Assembly (NCBI GenBank): GCA_965204235.1
Contig: OZ241979.1
Coordinates: forward strand, 2,914,001-2,978,000
Source of the DNA: JAJDTQ01 sp965204235
Lineage (GTDB): Bacteria; Desulfobacterota; Binatia; UBA9968; JAJDTQ01
Length of the DNA stretch: 64,000 nt
Reading direction: 5' to 3'
Positions 8,978-17,291 of this stretch are shown one piece after another; position 1 is the first letter of the stretch; each line of letters opens with the position of its first letter. The notes beneath the pieces are model-generated. The model was not told the DNA's origin, made no database searches, and saw only the letters and a list, made by a program, of their open reading frames with translations. The translations under genes were made by a program, and so were the position numbers.

Positions 8978-10438
8978 CTACCAGACCACGCCCACGCCGC
9001 CGCGGACGCTGACTTCGTCTCCACTGGCGAGGGCCACGCCGGCGTTGACGAAGACGCGGCTCTGGACCCGAGCGCTCATGCCGATGGCGAGGGCCTGCTC
9101 GCTGCTGTAGTGGCCGGCGCCCACGCCGAGGAAGAAGCGATTGTCCCCCGGCACGACGTTGGGCAACGCGCTCAACGCCGAGGACATGGCAGTGGCCTTG
9201 TTCAGCCGCTCGCTGAGGGAAGTCACGCGCCGGTCCACTCCCGCCAACCGCTGCTCCATTCCGGAGAGGTCACCGAAGTCGAGGGTGCGGAGCCGGACGG
9301 AGCCGTCGCGGTTGGTATCCTGCACCACCACCCGCCGCTGCTCTGCGGTTGCCGGGGCAGTGGGACCGGAACCGATGGCGGGGGCCTTCTCGTAGTCGGC
9401 TGCCTCCGTCCGGCTCACTGCGGTCACCTCCGAGGAAAGCCCTGCGGCGCCCCGCAGGGCGGCGCCCCGGGAAGAAGCCGTTCCGGTCGTCGTGGTCTGC
9501 GTGGAGAGCCGACCGTTGCTGTCCACCGTCACCACCTGGGTCCCCGAAGTCGTCTTCAGACCCGGCAACTTGTAAGTAGTATGTCCCGAAGTGCCGACCA
9601 CCACCTCGTTCGCTCCGGCCGAAACGCCCGAGCCGATGGCGATGCCGTTCCCGTTAGCAATCGCGCCCTGGCCGATGGCGATGCCCTTGTCCCCGGCAGC
9701 CCTCGCGCCCTGGCCCAGGACGATGCTGTTCGTGCCGGCAGCCCATGCGGTCTGGCCGATGGCGATGCTGTTCGTGCTGGCAAAGGAAGAACGGCCTAAA
9801 GCAATGGAGTCATCTTTCTGGGCAGTGGAACCAAGGCCTAAAGCAATGGAGTACTGGCCCAGGGCACGGGAAGCTTCGCCTAAAGCAGTGGCGTGCCTGC
9901 GGGCACGGGAGTTCCAGCCTAAAGCGACGGCGCCCCTACCGGCGGTGCCGGCGCCGCGACCGATGGCGACGGCGTTGTAGCCTAGTGCTTCGGAGGGGGC
10001 GCCGATGGCAATGGCGCCTGTGCTCTCTGCATTCGCGTCCCCTCCCACGGCCACGGTTTTCAATGTTCTGTCGGTGTCAACAGGGTCTGGAAGGTTGCTG
10101 GGAGTCAGGGTGCCGGCGGTGCGAAGCTCTTCGAGTGCGGTGCCAAGGTACACCAAACTCCCAATCTGGACGTGCTTGGATTTATTGCGATTCGCCGCAT
10201 CTGCAATGTAGGCGGCGACGTCGCGGTATGTCGTGAGGTTCCAGGGCCTGTCGTTAGCGCCCGTTCCGGCCTTGTAGGCCCAGGTCGGGGAGGCGGCGAA
10301 GCAGGACAGGCCGAGCAGGAAGGACAGGACACCGGCGGCAATGCGCCGGCGGGGTCGCACGGGGGTTGGATCGGGGAGTTGGATGCGGTGGTCAGGGGCT
10401 ACGCGGTCTGGATCGTTCGTCATGGTCTCTGGATACAT
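8978..10438 (-). CDS. YadA-type trimeric autotransporter adhesin
   Basis: This 486-residue surface protein has a signal peptide within residues about 30-55 (GVLSFLLGLSCFAASPTWA). It then carries about a dozen YadA-head repeats of the form xAIAIGxxAxAxGxx (about residues 140-290). A stalk/coiled-coil part follows, and a YadA-anchor domain of about 75 residues (FFLGVGAGHYSSEQALAIGMS) ends in a terminal aromatic Trp. Such proteins trimerise, insert the anchor into the outer membrane and display the head for adhesion. The ATG at 10438 has a strong AAGGAGAAGACC ribosome-binding site. A 14-base G/C tract lies about 350 bp upstream and could alter expression by slippage. The head region is the most repetitive coding DNA in the window. 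Confidence 0.93.
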   Translation of the reverse strand: MYPETMTNDPDRVAPDHRIQLPDPTPVRPRRRIAAGVLSFLLGLSCFAASPTWAYKAGTGANDRPWNLTTYRDVAAYIADAANRNKSKHVQIGSLVYLGTALEELRTAGTLTPSNLPDPVDTDRTLKTVAVGGDANAESTGAIAIGAPSEALGYNAVAIGRGAGTAGRGAVALGWNSRARRHATALGEASRALGQYSIALGLGSTAQKDDSIALGRSSFASTNSIAIGQTAWAAGTNSIVLGQGARAAGDKGIAIGQGAIANGNGIAIGSGVSAGANEVVVGTSGHTTYKLPGLKTTSGTQVVTVDSNGRLSTQTTTTGTASSRGAALRGAAGLSSEVTAVSRTEAADYEKAPAIGSGPTAPATAEQRRVVVQDTNRDGSVRLRTLDFGDLSGMEQRLAGVDRRVTSLSERLNKATAMSSALSALPNVVPGDNRFFLGVGAGHYSSEQALAIGMSARVQSRVFVNAGVALASGDEVSVRGGVGVVW

Positions 10439-10989
10439 GGTCTTCTCCTTTTCGTCCGTACTTGTTGGACAAGTTGGACAATACTGCGCCGGGTTTCCAT
10501 ACCATCGATCAGGGTCGGCAATTCGCACGAGGTTGGGGGGCGTCCGGGTCTCGAACGTCCGGTGTGTGGGACCGAGGGTGGGGGACGGGAGCAAGCCGGT
10601 TTCGAGACTCGATGCAGGTTTTCCCTGCCCAAGTCCGGGACAGGGGAGCTGGAGGGGTGACGGTGCGCCCTGGGGGTTGTGTTGGCTGTGCCGCGAGGGC
10701 AACCGGAGACGGAAGTCGTTGTAACGGAGGGGGGAACTGAGCGCCGGCAAAGGCGCCGGAAGGTTACCTGATCGAATGCGTGTGAAAATGGGGGGGGGGG
10801 GGGTGGTGGTGATAATTCATTGTTTTCAGGTTCATGGGACGGTCATGTGCTCCGATTTCGCGGTTTCCGACGGTCAAGGGCGTTCATTGAATCGCTTCCC
10901 TACTACACATGTCGGTCACTGTCAAGAACGGCTACGGCTTGGGCCGCAGCCGTCGCGGTCCACGACCACGTGGGGGTGCTCCTCGAAAG
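10439..10989. other. Intergenic region upstream of the adhesin
   Basis: No convincing gene is seen in these 551 bases. Close to the adhesin start there is a small direct repeat (TTGTCCAAC twice, on the minus strand, near 10463-10483). The middle is G-rich and holds the poly-G run at 10790-10803. The far end abuts the stop codon of vapC. Promoter elements for the adhesin must lie here, but no confident -35/-10 pair can be assigned. Confidence 0.5.
10790..10803. repeat. Poly-G homopolymer tract (14 bases)
   Basis: A run of 14 consecutive G follows AAAAT and is followed by TGGTGG. Tracts of this length slip during replication and, near surface-protein genes, are a classic basis of phase variation. 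It lies about 350 bp upstream of the adhesin start, outside the coding sequence, so any effect would be on transcription. The exact length is also the kind of feature that sequencing misreads. Confidence 0.8.
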
Positions 10990-11403
10990 TTACCGTTGAC
11001 CCTGTTCTTCCTCGACCAAGGTAATGTGAGCGGCCTTGGCGGCTTGGCAAAGCCGGCGGTCCAGGGAGGCCAAGGGAAGTCCGTGCCGTGCGGCAATTTC
11101 CAGGTAGGCGGCGTCATAGACCGATAGCTTGTACAGGCGGCACAGGTCGAGAAGCATGGATTCGTCATGGTCGCGGTCCACCGAAATGGGCAGGAACCCG
11201 ATGTCGGCGAGCGTCGCCTGGGTGTCTGCGGCACGCAATCTGCCGCGCCACTCGTTGACGATCAGGGCGTTGCGCAACTCATACCACCAGATTCCCGGCA
11301 CAACGGCGCCTTGGGCAGTGGTCAGGCGCATGGCCCGGTCGGCGGCCGGGTGCTGCTCGTCGGCCAGGCACCACGCCAGGACGATGGAGTTATCAAGGAC
11401 CAC
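10990..11403 (-). CDS. vapC: VapC-type PIN-domain ribonuclease toxin
   Basis: This 137-residue PIN-domain protein has the acidic residues expected of the Mg2+-dependent ribonuclease site: D4 in VLDNSIVL, the Glu in WWYELRNAL near residue 42, and Asp in SVYDAAYLEIA near 96 and in LASLDRRL near 113. VapC toxins cleave tRNA or rRNA when freed from the antitoxin. It begins with GTG at 11403, five bases after the antitoxin stop codon, the normal antitoxin-first operon order. Confidence 0.92.
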   Translation of the reverse strand: MVLDNSIVLAWCLADEQHPAADRAMRLTTAQGAVVPGIWWYELRNALIVNEWRGRLRAADTQATLADIGFLPISVDRDHDESMLLDLCRLYKLSVYDAAYLEIAARHGLPLASLDRRLCQAAKAAHITLVEEEQGQR

Positions 11404-11408
11404 CCGGG

Positions 11409-11654
11409 TCAGAAGCGGCGCCCTTCATGGATGGCGCCGATGAGGTCGGCGACCGAAGCCTGCTTGAGACGGCGGCGCCGGTCCGCAATGCGCTGCGCCG
11501 CCTGTTCCGCGCGTTGGCGGTCTTCGTTCTCCGCGGGTACGAGTCGGGCTACGGGGCGGCCGTATCGCGTGATGGTCAGGCTCTCGCCTCGGGCCACGCG
11601 GTCGAGGATCTTGGGCAGGTGGGTCTGCGCTTCGTGGACGCCGATCTTCCGCAT
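11409..11654 (-). CDS. Phd/YefM-type antitoxin paired with VapC
   Basis: This 81-residue antitoxin begins MRKIGVHEAQTHLPKIL, followed by a RVARGESLTITRYGRPVARLVP segment typical of Phd/YefM (type II antitoxin) folds. The C-terminal tail is basic and helical and would wrap the toxin. The ATG at 11654 follows GAGGGTAACCTC. It should neutralise the adjacent PIN toxin and repress the operon. No clear palindrome was picked out upstream. Confidence 0.9.
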   Translation of the reverse strand: MRKIGVHEAQTHLPKILDRVARGESLTITRYGRPVARLVPAENEDRQRAEQAAQRIADRRRRLKQASVADLIGAIHEGRRF

Positions 11655-11860
11655 GAGGTTACCCTCGGGCCAGATTGAACGACTAGCCGATCTTTCGGTG
11701 GTATTCAAGGCGGCCCGGGCGCCCGAGGCGGCGTCCGAGGGTTCCGCTTACGGAGCGGCGCGGTTTGTGGTAACTTTTCCTTGCAGGGCCACGGGCGGTA
11801 CCGCGGGTTCCGAGCGGTCCCGATCCCGGGGCCAGTCCCGTTCGAGGAGAGGGCGGCGTC

Positions 11861-12607
11861 ATGTCAGGACATTCCAAATGGAGCACCATCAAGCACAAGA
11901 AGGCTGCCAAGGACGCCAAGAGGGGCAAGCTGTTCACCAAGTTCATCAAGGAGATCACCGTGGCTGCCCGCATGGGCGGGGGGGACGCGGCCACCAACCC
12001 GCGGCTGCGCACCGCGGTGCAGACGGCCCGTGACAACAGCATGCCCAACGAGAACATCGAGCGCGCCATCAAGAAGGGCACCGGCGAGCTCGAGGGGGTG
12101 TCCTACGAAGAGGTCAGCTACGAGGGCTACGGACCCGGAGGGGCCGCCTTCCTGGTGCAGGCATGGACCGACAACCGCAACCGCACGGTGTCGGACATCC
12201 GGCGGCTGTTCTCCAGGCACGGCGGAAGTCTGGGCGAGACCGGCTGCGTGGCGTGGATGTTCGACAGCAAGGGGCTCATCGTCGTGTCCAGGGACGCGGT
12301 GGAGGAGGAGGCGCTGTTGGGGCTTGCGCTGGAGGCCGGGGCGGAGGACGTCACCGAAAGCGATGGCGTGTTCGAGGTGGTCACCCGGCCCGAGGACTTC
12401 GCCGCGGTCCGGGAGAGCCTCGAGAACGGGAAGGTCCCCATGCTCTCGGCCGAAGTGGCCATGGTCCCCAAGAACACCATGAAGCTCGGCGAAAGGGAAG
12501 CCGAGCAGACCCTCAGCCTCACCGAGGACCTCGAGGACCTCGACGATGTCCAGAGCGTTGCGGCGAACTTCGACATCCCGGCCGACCTCCTCGAGAAGAC
12601 CGGCTGA
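11861..12607 (+). CDS. yebC: YebC/PmpR family regulator or translation factor
   Basis: This 248-residue protein fits YebC over its whole length: SGHSKWSTIKHKKAAKDAKRGK at the start, AARMGGGDAATNPRLR, MPNENIERAIKKGTGE, YEGYGPGG, then NRNRTVSDIR. The family has been described as transcriptional regulators and more recently linked to ribosome stalling relief. It heads the conserved yebC-ruvC-ruvA-ruvB order, with ruvC following after only 24 bp in the same frame. The ATG at 11861 has a GAGGAGAGGG ribosome-binding site. Confidence 0.95.
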   Translation: MSGHSKWSTIKHKKAAKDAKRGKLFTKFIKEITVAARMGGGDAATNPRLRTAVQTARDNSMPNENIERAIKKGTGELEGVSYEEVSYEGYGPGGAAFLVQAWTDNRNRTVSDIRRLFSRHGGSLGETGCVAWMFDSKGLIVVSRDAVEEEALLGLALEAGAEDVTESDGVFEVVTRPEDFAAVRESLENGKVPMLSAEVAMVPKNTMKLGEREAEQTLSLTEDLEDLDDVQSVAANFDIPADLLEKTG

Positions 12608-12631
12608 CGCGGACGGGGTCGGAGAAGGAAG

Positions 12632-13189
12632 ATCGTAACGATCCTGGGCATAGACCCCGGAACCGTCAAGACCGGTTGGGGCGTGGTCCGGTCGGACGGC
12701 AGCCGCCTGCAGCACGTGGCCCACGGCACGGTCCGGGCGTCTCCCAGCCAGTCCCAGGACCGGCGCCTCCACCGGATATTCACCGAACTGGCCCAGGTCA
12801 TCCGGGAGCACGAGCCCGCGTGCGTCAGTCTGGAGAAGGTCTTCCTCGCGCGCAACGTCCAGAGCGCCCTGAAGCTCGGCCAGGTGCGCGGGGTGGCGCT
12901 GCTGGCCGCGGCCGAGCGCAACGTCCCGGTGTCCGAATACAATTCGGTCCAGGTCAAGAAGGCGCTCACCGGATACGGACACGCGGCCAAGGGCCAGATG
13001 CAGCAAATGGTGGCCGCGGTCCTCCGCCTTGCCGAAGAACCCCAGGAGGATGCGGCCGACGCCCTGGCGGCCGCCATATGCCACGGCCACCTGAGCGCTT
13101 ACGGGAGCAGCGTGCTGGCGGCCGCGGGGCGGACGGGGAGAAGCTCCCGGGGCTTGCGCTGGGGGGCGGATGCCCTGTCCCGTCGGTAG
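12632..13189 (+). CDS. ruvC: Holliday junction resolvase RuvC, apparently with a non-canonical start codon
   Basis: RuvC cuts Holliday junctions with RuvAB. The four acidic catalytic residues are visible: Asp in ILGIDPGTVKTG, Glu in CVSLEKVFLARN, and Asp residues in EDAADALAAAICH. The reading frame containing ILGIDPG has no ATG, GTG or TTG between the yebC stop codon (12605-12607) and that motif. The first usual start, GTG at 12683, would remove the first catalytic Asp. A GGAGAAGGA ribosome-binding site at 12621-12629 points to ATC at 12632 or ACG at 12638 as initiator. I give 12632. A sequencing error of one base in a former ATG is the other explanation. Confidence 0.85.
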   Translation: MVTILGIDPGTVKTGWGVVRSDGSRLQHVAHGTVRASPSQSQDRRLHRIFTELAQVIREHEPACVSLEKVFLARNVQSALKLGQVRGVALLAAAERNVPVSEYNSVQVKKALTGYGHAAKGQMQQMVAAVLRLAEEPQEDAADALAAAICHGHLSAYGSSVLAAAGRTGRSSRGLRWGADALSRR

Positions 13190-13288
13190 TCGGCGGATGC
13201 GGGGAGCTTCCCCGGGCCGCATGGGCCGCCAAGTCTTCGGAGTCCCCGGTGGAACGCCGGGCGTCCCCAGGCCATCCCGGGTCCCGTC

Positions 13289-13873
13289 GTGATCGCCAAG
13301 GTTCGTGGAACGCTGGACCACAAGGCGCCGGGCGAGGTGGTCGTGGACGTCGGCGGCGTCGGCTACCAACTGTCCATCGCGCTGAGCGTGTTCTACCGGC
13401 TGCCGGAGGTGGGCGAGCCCGTGACGCTGCTGGCGTACACCCACGTCCGGGAAGACTCCCTCCAGTTGTTCGGCTTCCTCGACCCCGCGGAGAAGCAGGC
13501 ATTCGTGCTCTTGACCGGGGTGTCGGGCATCGGTCCCCGGCTGGCCCTCAACGTCCTTTCGGGCATGGCCGCGAACGAGTTGCTGGACGCCCTCAGGGAC
13601 GGCGACGCGGCCCGGCTGGTGTCGGTCCCCGGGGTGGGCAAGCGCTTGGCGGATCGCATGATCGTGGAGTTGCGTGATAGGATAACGGCGCTTCCGGAAG
13701 CCGCGCCGGACCCGACCGCGGACCCGGGCGTCAGGGACGACGCCATGTCGGCGCTGTTGAACCTGGGCTATCGCCGCGCCGATGCGGAGCGGGCCGTGCG
13801 CCAGGTGTTGCGCAAGGGAGCGTCCGAGCTGGAAACCGTGCTCAAGGAAGCCCTCCGCCTGCTCAGCCGGTAG
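13289..13873 (+). CDS. ruvA: Holliday junction DNA helicase subunit RuvA
   Basis: This 194-residue protein begins MIAKVRGTLDHK with an OB-fold domain (VVVDVGGVGYQL). Two helix-hairpin-helix motifs follow (TGVSGIGPRLALNVL near residue 72, VSVPGVGKRLADRMIVEL near 112), and the C-terminal domain III binds RuvB. RuvA tetramers hold the four-way junction. The start is GTG at 13289. It lies 99 bp after ruvC and 33 bp before ruvB. Confidence 0.96.
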   Translation: MIAKVRGTLDHKAPGEVVVDVGGVGYQLSIALSVFYRLPEVGEPVTLLAYTHVREDSLQLFGFLDPAEKQAFVLLTGVSGIGPRLALNVLSGMAANELLDALRDGDAARLVSVPGVGKRLADRMIVELRDRITALPEAAPDPTADPGVRDDAMSALLNLGYRRADAERAVRQVLRKGASELETVLKEALRLLSR

Positions 13874-13906
13874 CGGCCCGGCGGGCTGCGCAGCGGACCC
13901 CCGTCC

Positions 13907-14944
13907 ATGGAAAGCAGGACCATCTCTCCCGCGGGAACCGAGGAGGACGTCGTCTATGACACCACCCTCCGGCCTCGACGGTTCAGCGAGTACGTCGGAC
14001 AGGACAAGGTGAAGGCGAACCTGGGGGTGGCCATTACCGCGGCCAAACGCCGCGGGGACGTGCTGGACCACCTGCTCTTCCACGGGCCTCCCGGCCTGGG
14101 CAAGACCTCGCTGGCGTACCTCGTCTCCAGGGAGATGGGGGTGAACATCAGGCCCACATCGGGTCCGGTGGTGGAGCGGCCCGGAGACCTCGCCGCGCTG
14201 CTCACGAACCTCGATGCGGGGGACGTCCTGTTCATCGACGAGATCCATCGCCTCAACCACGTGGTGGAGGAAGTGCTGTACCCCGCCATGGAGGACTTCC
14301 AGGTGGACGTCATGATCGGCCAGGGACCCGGGGCCAAGTCCATCAAGCTGGAGCTCAAGCGCTTCACCCTGATCGGCGCCACCACCCGTTCGGGGTTGTT
14401 GACCCCGGCCTTGCGCAACCGTTTCGGCGCGGTGTTCCGCCTGGACTTCTACGAACCCCAGGTGCTGGCCGCCCTGCTCACCCGGTCCGCGTCCATGTTG
14501 GGGGTGGAAGGCGACGAAGCGGGTTTCCTGGAGATCGCGCGCCGTTCCCGGGGCACGCCGCGAATCGCCAACCGGCTGTTGCGGCGGGTCCGGGACTACG
14601 CGGAAGTCCATGCCGAGGGAAGGATCACCCGGCCGGTGGCGTGTCGCGCCCTGGAGATGCTGGAGGTGGACGAGCAGGGCTGCGACAAGATGGACACCCT
14701 GATCCTGGCCACCATCATCGACAAGTTCGACGGCGGCCCGGTGGGACTGGACACCCTCGCCGCGGCCATCGGCGAGGAAAGGGGCACGGTCGAGGACGCG
14801 TACGAGCCGTACCTGATCCAGGCGGGCTTCCTGGAACGGCGGCCCCAGGGCCGGGTGGCCACGCCGGTGGCCTACCGGCACCTGGGAAGGTCCCAGTCCG
14901 CGTCGCGCGTGGACCGGGAGAAACGGCAGAAGCGGCTGTTGTGA
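13907..14944 (+). CDS. ruvB: Holliday junction branch-migration ATPase RuvB
   Basis: This 345-residue AAA+ motor has Walker A GPPGLGKTSLA near residue 65, Walker B FIDEIHRLN near 112, sensor 1 IGATTRSG near 158 and the arginine-finger region RFGAVFRL. The C-terminal winged helix ends with RPQGRVATPVAYRHLG. It pumps DNA through the RuvA-bound junction. Length and motifs are normal. The following histidine-kinase gene starts 75 bp on, so the operon may continue. Confidence 0.97.
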   Translation: MESRTISPAGTEEDVVYDTTLRPRRFSEYVGQDKVKANLGVAITAAKRRGDVLDHLLFHGPPGLGKTSLAYLVSREMGVNIRPTSGPVVERPGDLAALLTNLDAGDVLFIDEIHRLNHVVEEVLYPAMEDFQVDVMIGQGPGAKSIKLELKRFTLIGATTRSGLLTPALRNRFGAVFRLDFYEPQVLAALLTRSASMLGVEGDEAGFLEIARRSRGTPRIANRLLRRVRDYAEVHAEGRITRPVACRALEMLEVDEQGCDKMDTLILATIIDKFDGGPVGLDTLAAAIGEERGTVEDAYEPYLIQAGFLERRPQGRVATPVAYRHLGRSQSASRVDREKRQKRLL

Positions 14945-15019
14945 GCGCCGCCGTCCCTTTGCGCTTTGCCGGCGCAAGCGATAGAACGTTCTCCGGGAGC
15001 ACGCAGTCGGGTCATTCCC

Positions 15020-17251
15020 ATGAGCGCGGTCAAGGCTGATGAAGAGTTGGCGGAGACGCTCCGGTCCGAGGAACGGAAGCGGCGCAGGCGCGAAGGGTGG
15101 GTGATTTTCGCCGCCACCCTGGCGATACTGCTGTTCGCCTACTCCGAGGTGTTCCTGCCGGGCTTGCCCGCGGACTACGGCTTCGTCGGCAACGCCGCGT
15201 TCTTCCTGCTGTTCAACCTCAACGTCCTCCTGCTGGTCCTGGTGGTCTTCCTCGTGGCCCGGAACCTGCTGAAGCTCGTCCTGGACCGGCGGCGGCGGCT
15301 CCTGGGGTCCCGTATCCAGGTCCGGCTCGTGTTCGCCTTCATCTGCATCGTGCTGGTGCCCACGGTGACGCTGTTCGTGCTGGCCGAGAGCTTCGTGACG
15401 CGCTCGGTGGACAAGTGGTTCGACTCGCAGATCGTCAACGCCCTCAGGAGCGCTCTCGACATAACCGAGACCTACTACGACAATTCGGCCCGCAACGCCC
15501 TTTTCTTCGCCCGCCAGCTCAGCCAGCGCATCGGCGACGAGGACCTCTTGGAGCCCGGGAAGCTCGACGGGTTGAAGCGTCTCGTCGAGGACAAGCAGAA
15601 GGAGTACGACCTCGGCACGGTGGAGATCTACCGGCCGGACGGCGCCGCGGTGGTGAAGTCGTTCAACGACCAGGTGCCCACCGGGGTTACGGTGAGCCCG
15701 CAGGCGGACTTCCTCAAGCGCGCGCTCCGCGGCCTGGCGGCAACCCGCGTCCAGCCGTTGGGCGAGGGCGAGGTGCTGCGCGGCGCGGCGCCGGTGTACG
15801 GTGACGGCCGACGGATCGTCGGGGTCGTGGTGGTGGACTACTTCGTGCCCCGAAGCATCCGCAAGAAGGCGCAGCAGATAGCCCGCTCGTACGAGGAGAA
15901 CAAGGATCTGGCTGTCCTCGGGGAACCGGTGAAGCAGACCTACATCATGACCCTGCTCCTCATCACCCTGATGATGATCTTTGCGGCCACCTGGTTCGGT
16001 CTCGCGCTGGCCAGGGGCATCACCGTGCCGATCCGCCAGCTTGCGGAAGGCACCCACGAAGTCGCCCAAGGCAACCTGGGCTATCGCATCGACGCCAGCG
16101 GAGACGACGAGATCGGCACGCTGGTGGCCTCCTTCAACCGGATGACGGAGGACCTCAGGCACACCCACTCCGAGTTGGACCAGCGGCGGCATTACATGGA
16201 AACGCTGCTGGCCAACATCACGGCGGGAGTGATCTCCGTGGACCGGTCCGGCCGGGTGAACATCGTCAACAAGGCGGCCGAGATGACGTTGGGGATCCAG
16301 GCCGCGGAGGTGCTCCACCGGCGCTACGAGGAGGCCTTGCAGACCCCCAGGCTGCAACCCCTGCTCGACGTGATCCGGGACGTGAGCGGCAGCGTCGGCG
16401 TGGAGCGCGACGTCCGCATCACCGGCAGGGACCGGACCCTGACCCTCATGGTCGCCGCGGCGAGCCTCCAGGACGACGAGGGCAACACCCTCGGGGTCAT
16501 GGCGTTCATGGAAGACGTCACCGAGATCCAGAAGGTCCAGCGTGCGGAGGCCTGGCGAGAGGTGGCGCGCCGCATCGCCCACGAGATCCGGAATCCATTG
16601 ACGCCGATCCAGCTTTCCGCCCAGCGGCTGCGCAAGCGCTACGGGAACCTCCCGGACGGGGACGGGGCGGTCCTCGACAAGTGCACGTCCACCATCATCC
16701 GGCAGGTGGAGGAGTTGAAGACCCTGGTGAACGAGTTCTCCAACTTCGCGCGGCTGCCCACGGCCCGGCTCGTTCCGGAGGATCTCAACGCGGTGGTCCG
16801 CGAAGCGTTGGTGCTGTTCCGGGAAGGGCGCCCGGAGGTGGAGTTTGACTTCTTCGAGGATGCGGCGATTCCGCCCGTCGATCTGGACCGTGAGCAGGTC
16901 AAGCGCACCCTGTTCAACCTGCTGGACAACGCGGTGGCTTCCCTCGACGGCGCCGGACGGATCGAGATCCTCACCCGGTTCGACGAGGCGTTCGACATGG
17001 TGCGGCTGGAGGTGGCGGACGAGGGCAAGGGCGTCGCCGAGGAAGACCGGGGCCGGATCTTCGAACCCTACTATTCGAGCAAGGAGGACGGCACCGGCCT
17101 CGGCCTGTCCATCGTCGGGACCATCGTGGCCGACCACCGGGGGTACATTCGCGTGCGCCCGAACCAGCCCCGGGGCACGCGCTTCATCATCGAGCTTCCC
17201 GCGGCCGCGCCGGCGGCCGCGGTGGAGGCGAGGACCAGCAAGGCGTCCTGA
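15020..17251 (+). CDS. NtrY-like membrane sensor histidine kinase
   Basis: This 743-residue kinase has two or three N-terminal membrane segments (about residues 27-85). A periplasmic sensor region is followed by a further membrane helix near 310-330 (TYIMTLLLITLMMIFAATWF). Then come HAMP, a PAS domain (ETLLANITAGVISVD), the HisKA box HEIRNPLTPIQLSA near 515, and an HATPase domain with N and G boxes (FNLLDNAVASLD, DGTGLGLSIV). This architecture is that of NtrY, which pairs with NtrX in nitrogen or envelope signalling. The next gene starts with a receiver domain but is fused to LpxC rather than to an NtrX output, so the kinase may act on lipid A synthesis. I start at ATG 15020. Confidence 0.9.
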   Translation: MSAVKADEELAETLRSEERKRRRREGWVIFAATLAILLFAYSEVFLPGLPADYGFVGNAAFFLLFNLNVLLLVLVVFLVARNLLKLVLDRRRRLLGSRIQVRLVFAFICIVLVPTVTLFVLAESFVTRSVDKWFDSQIVNALRSALDITETYYDNSARNALFFARQLSQRIGDEDLLEPGKLDGLKRLVEDKQKEYDLGTVEIYRPDGAAVVKSFNDQVPTGVTVSPQADFLKRALRGLAATRVQPLGEGEVLRGAAPVYGDGRRIVGVVVVDYFVPRSIRKKAQQIARSYEENKDLAVLGEPVKQTYIMTLLLITLMMIFAATWFGLALARGITVPIRQLAEGTHEVAQGNLGYRIDASGDDEIGTLVASFNRMTEDLRHTHSELDQRRHYMETLLANITAGVISVDRSGRVNIVNKAAEMTLGIQAAEVLHRRYEEALQTPRLQPLLDVIRDVSGSVGVERDVRITGRDRTLTLMVAAASLQDDEGNTLGVMAFMEDVTEIQKVQRAEAWREVARRIAHEIRNPLTPIQLSAQRLRKRYGNLPDGDGAVLDKCTSTIIRQVEELKTLVNEFSNFARLPTARLVPEDLNAVVREALVLFREGRPEVEFDFFEDAAIPPVDLDREQVKRTLFNLLDNAVASLDGAGRIEILTRFDEAFDMVRLEVADEGKGVAEEDRGRIFEPYYSSKEDGTGLGLSIVGTIVADHRGYIRVRPNQPRGTRFIIELPAAAPAAAVEARTSKAS

Positions 17252-17291
17252 CCGGCGCCGGACGAGACGGACCACGGGGGGAACGGGGACC

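Noticed and set aside
8847..9024. A longer RlpA start at 9024
   Set aside because: It would add 59 residues before the lipoprotein signal peptide and nearly touch the adhesin gene end.
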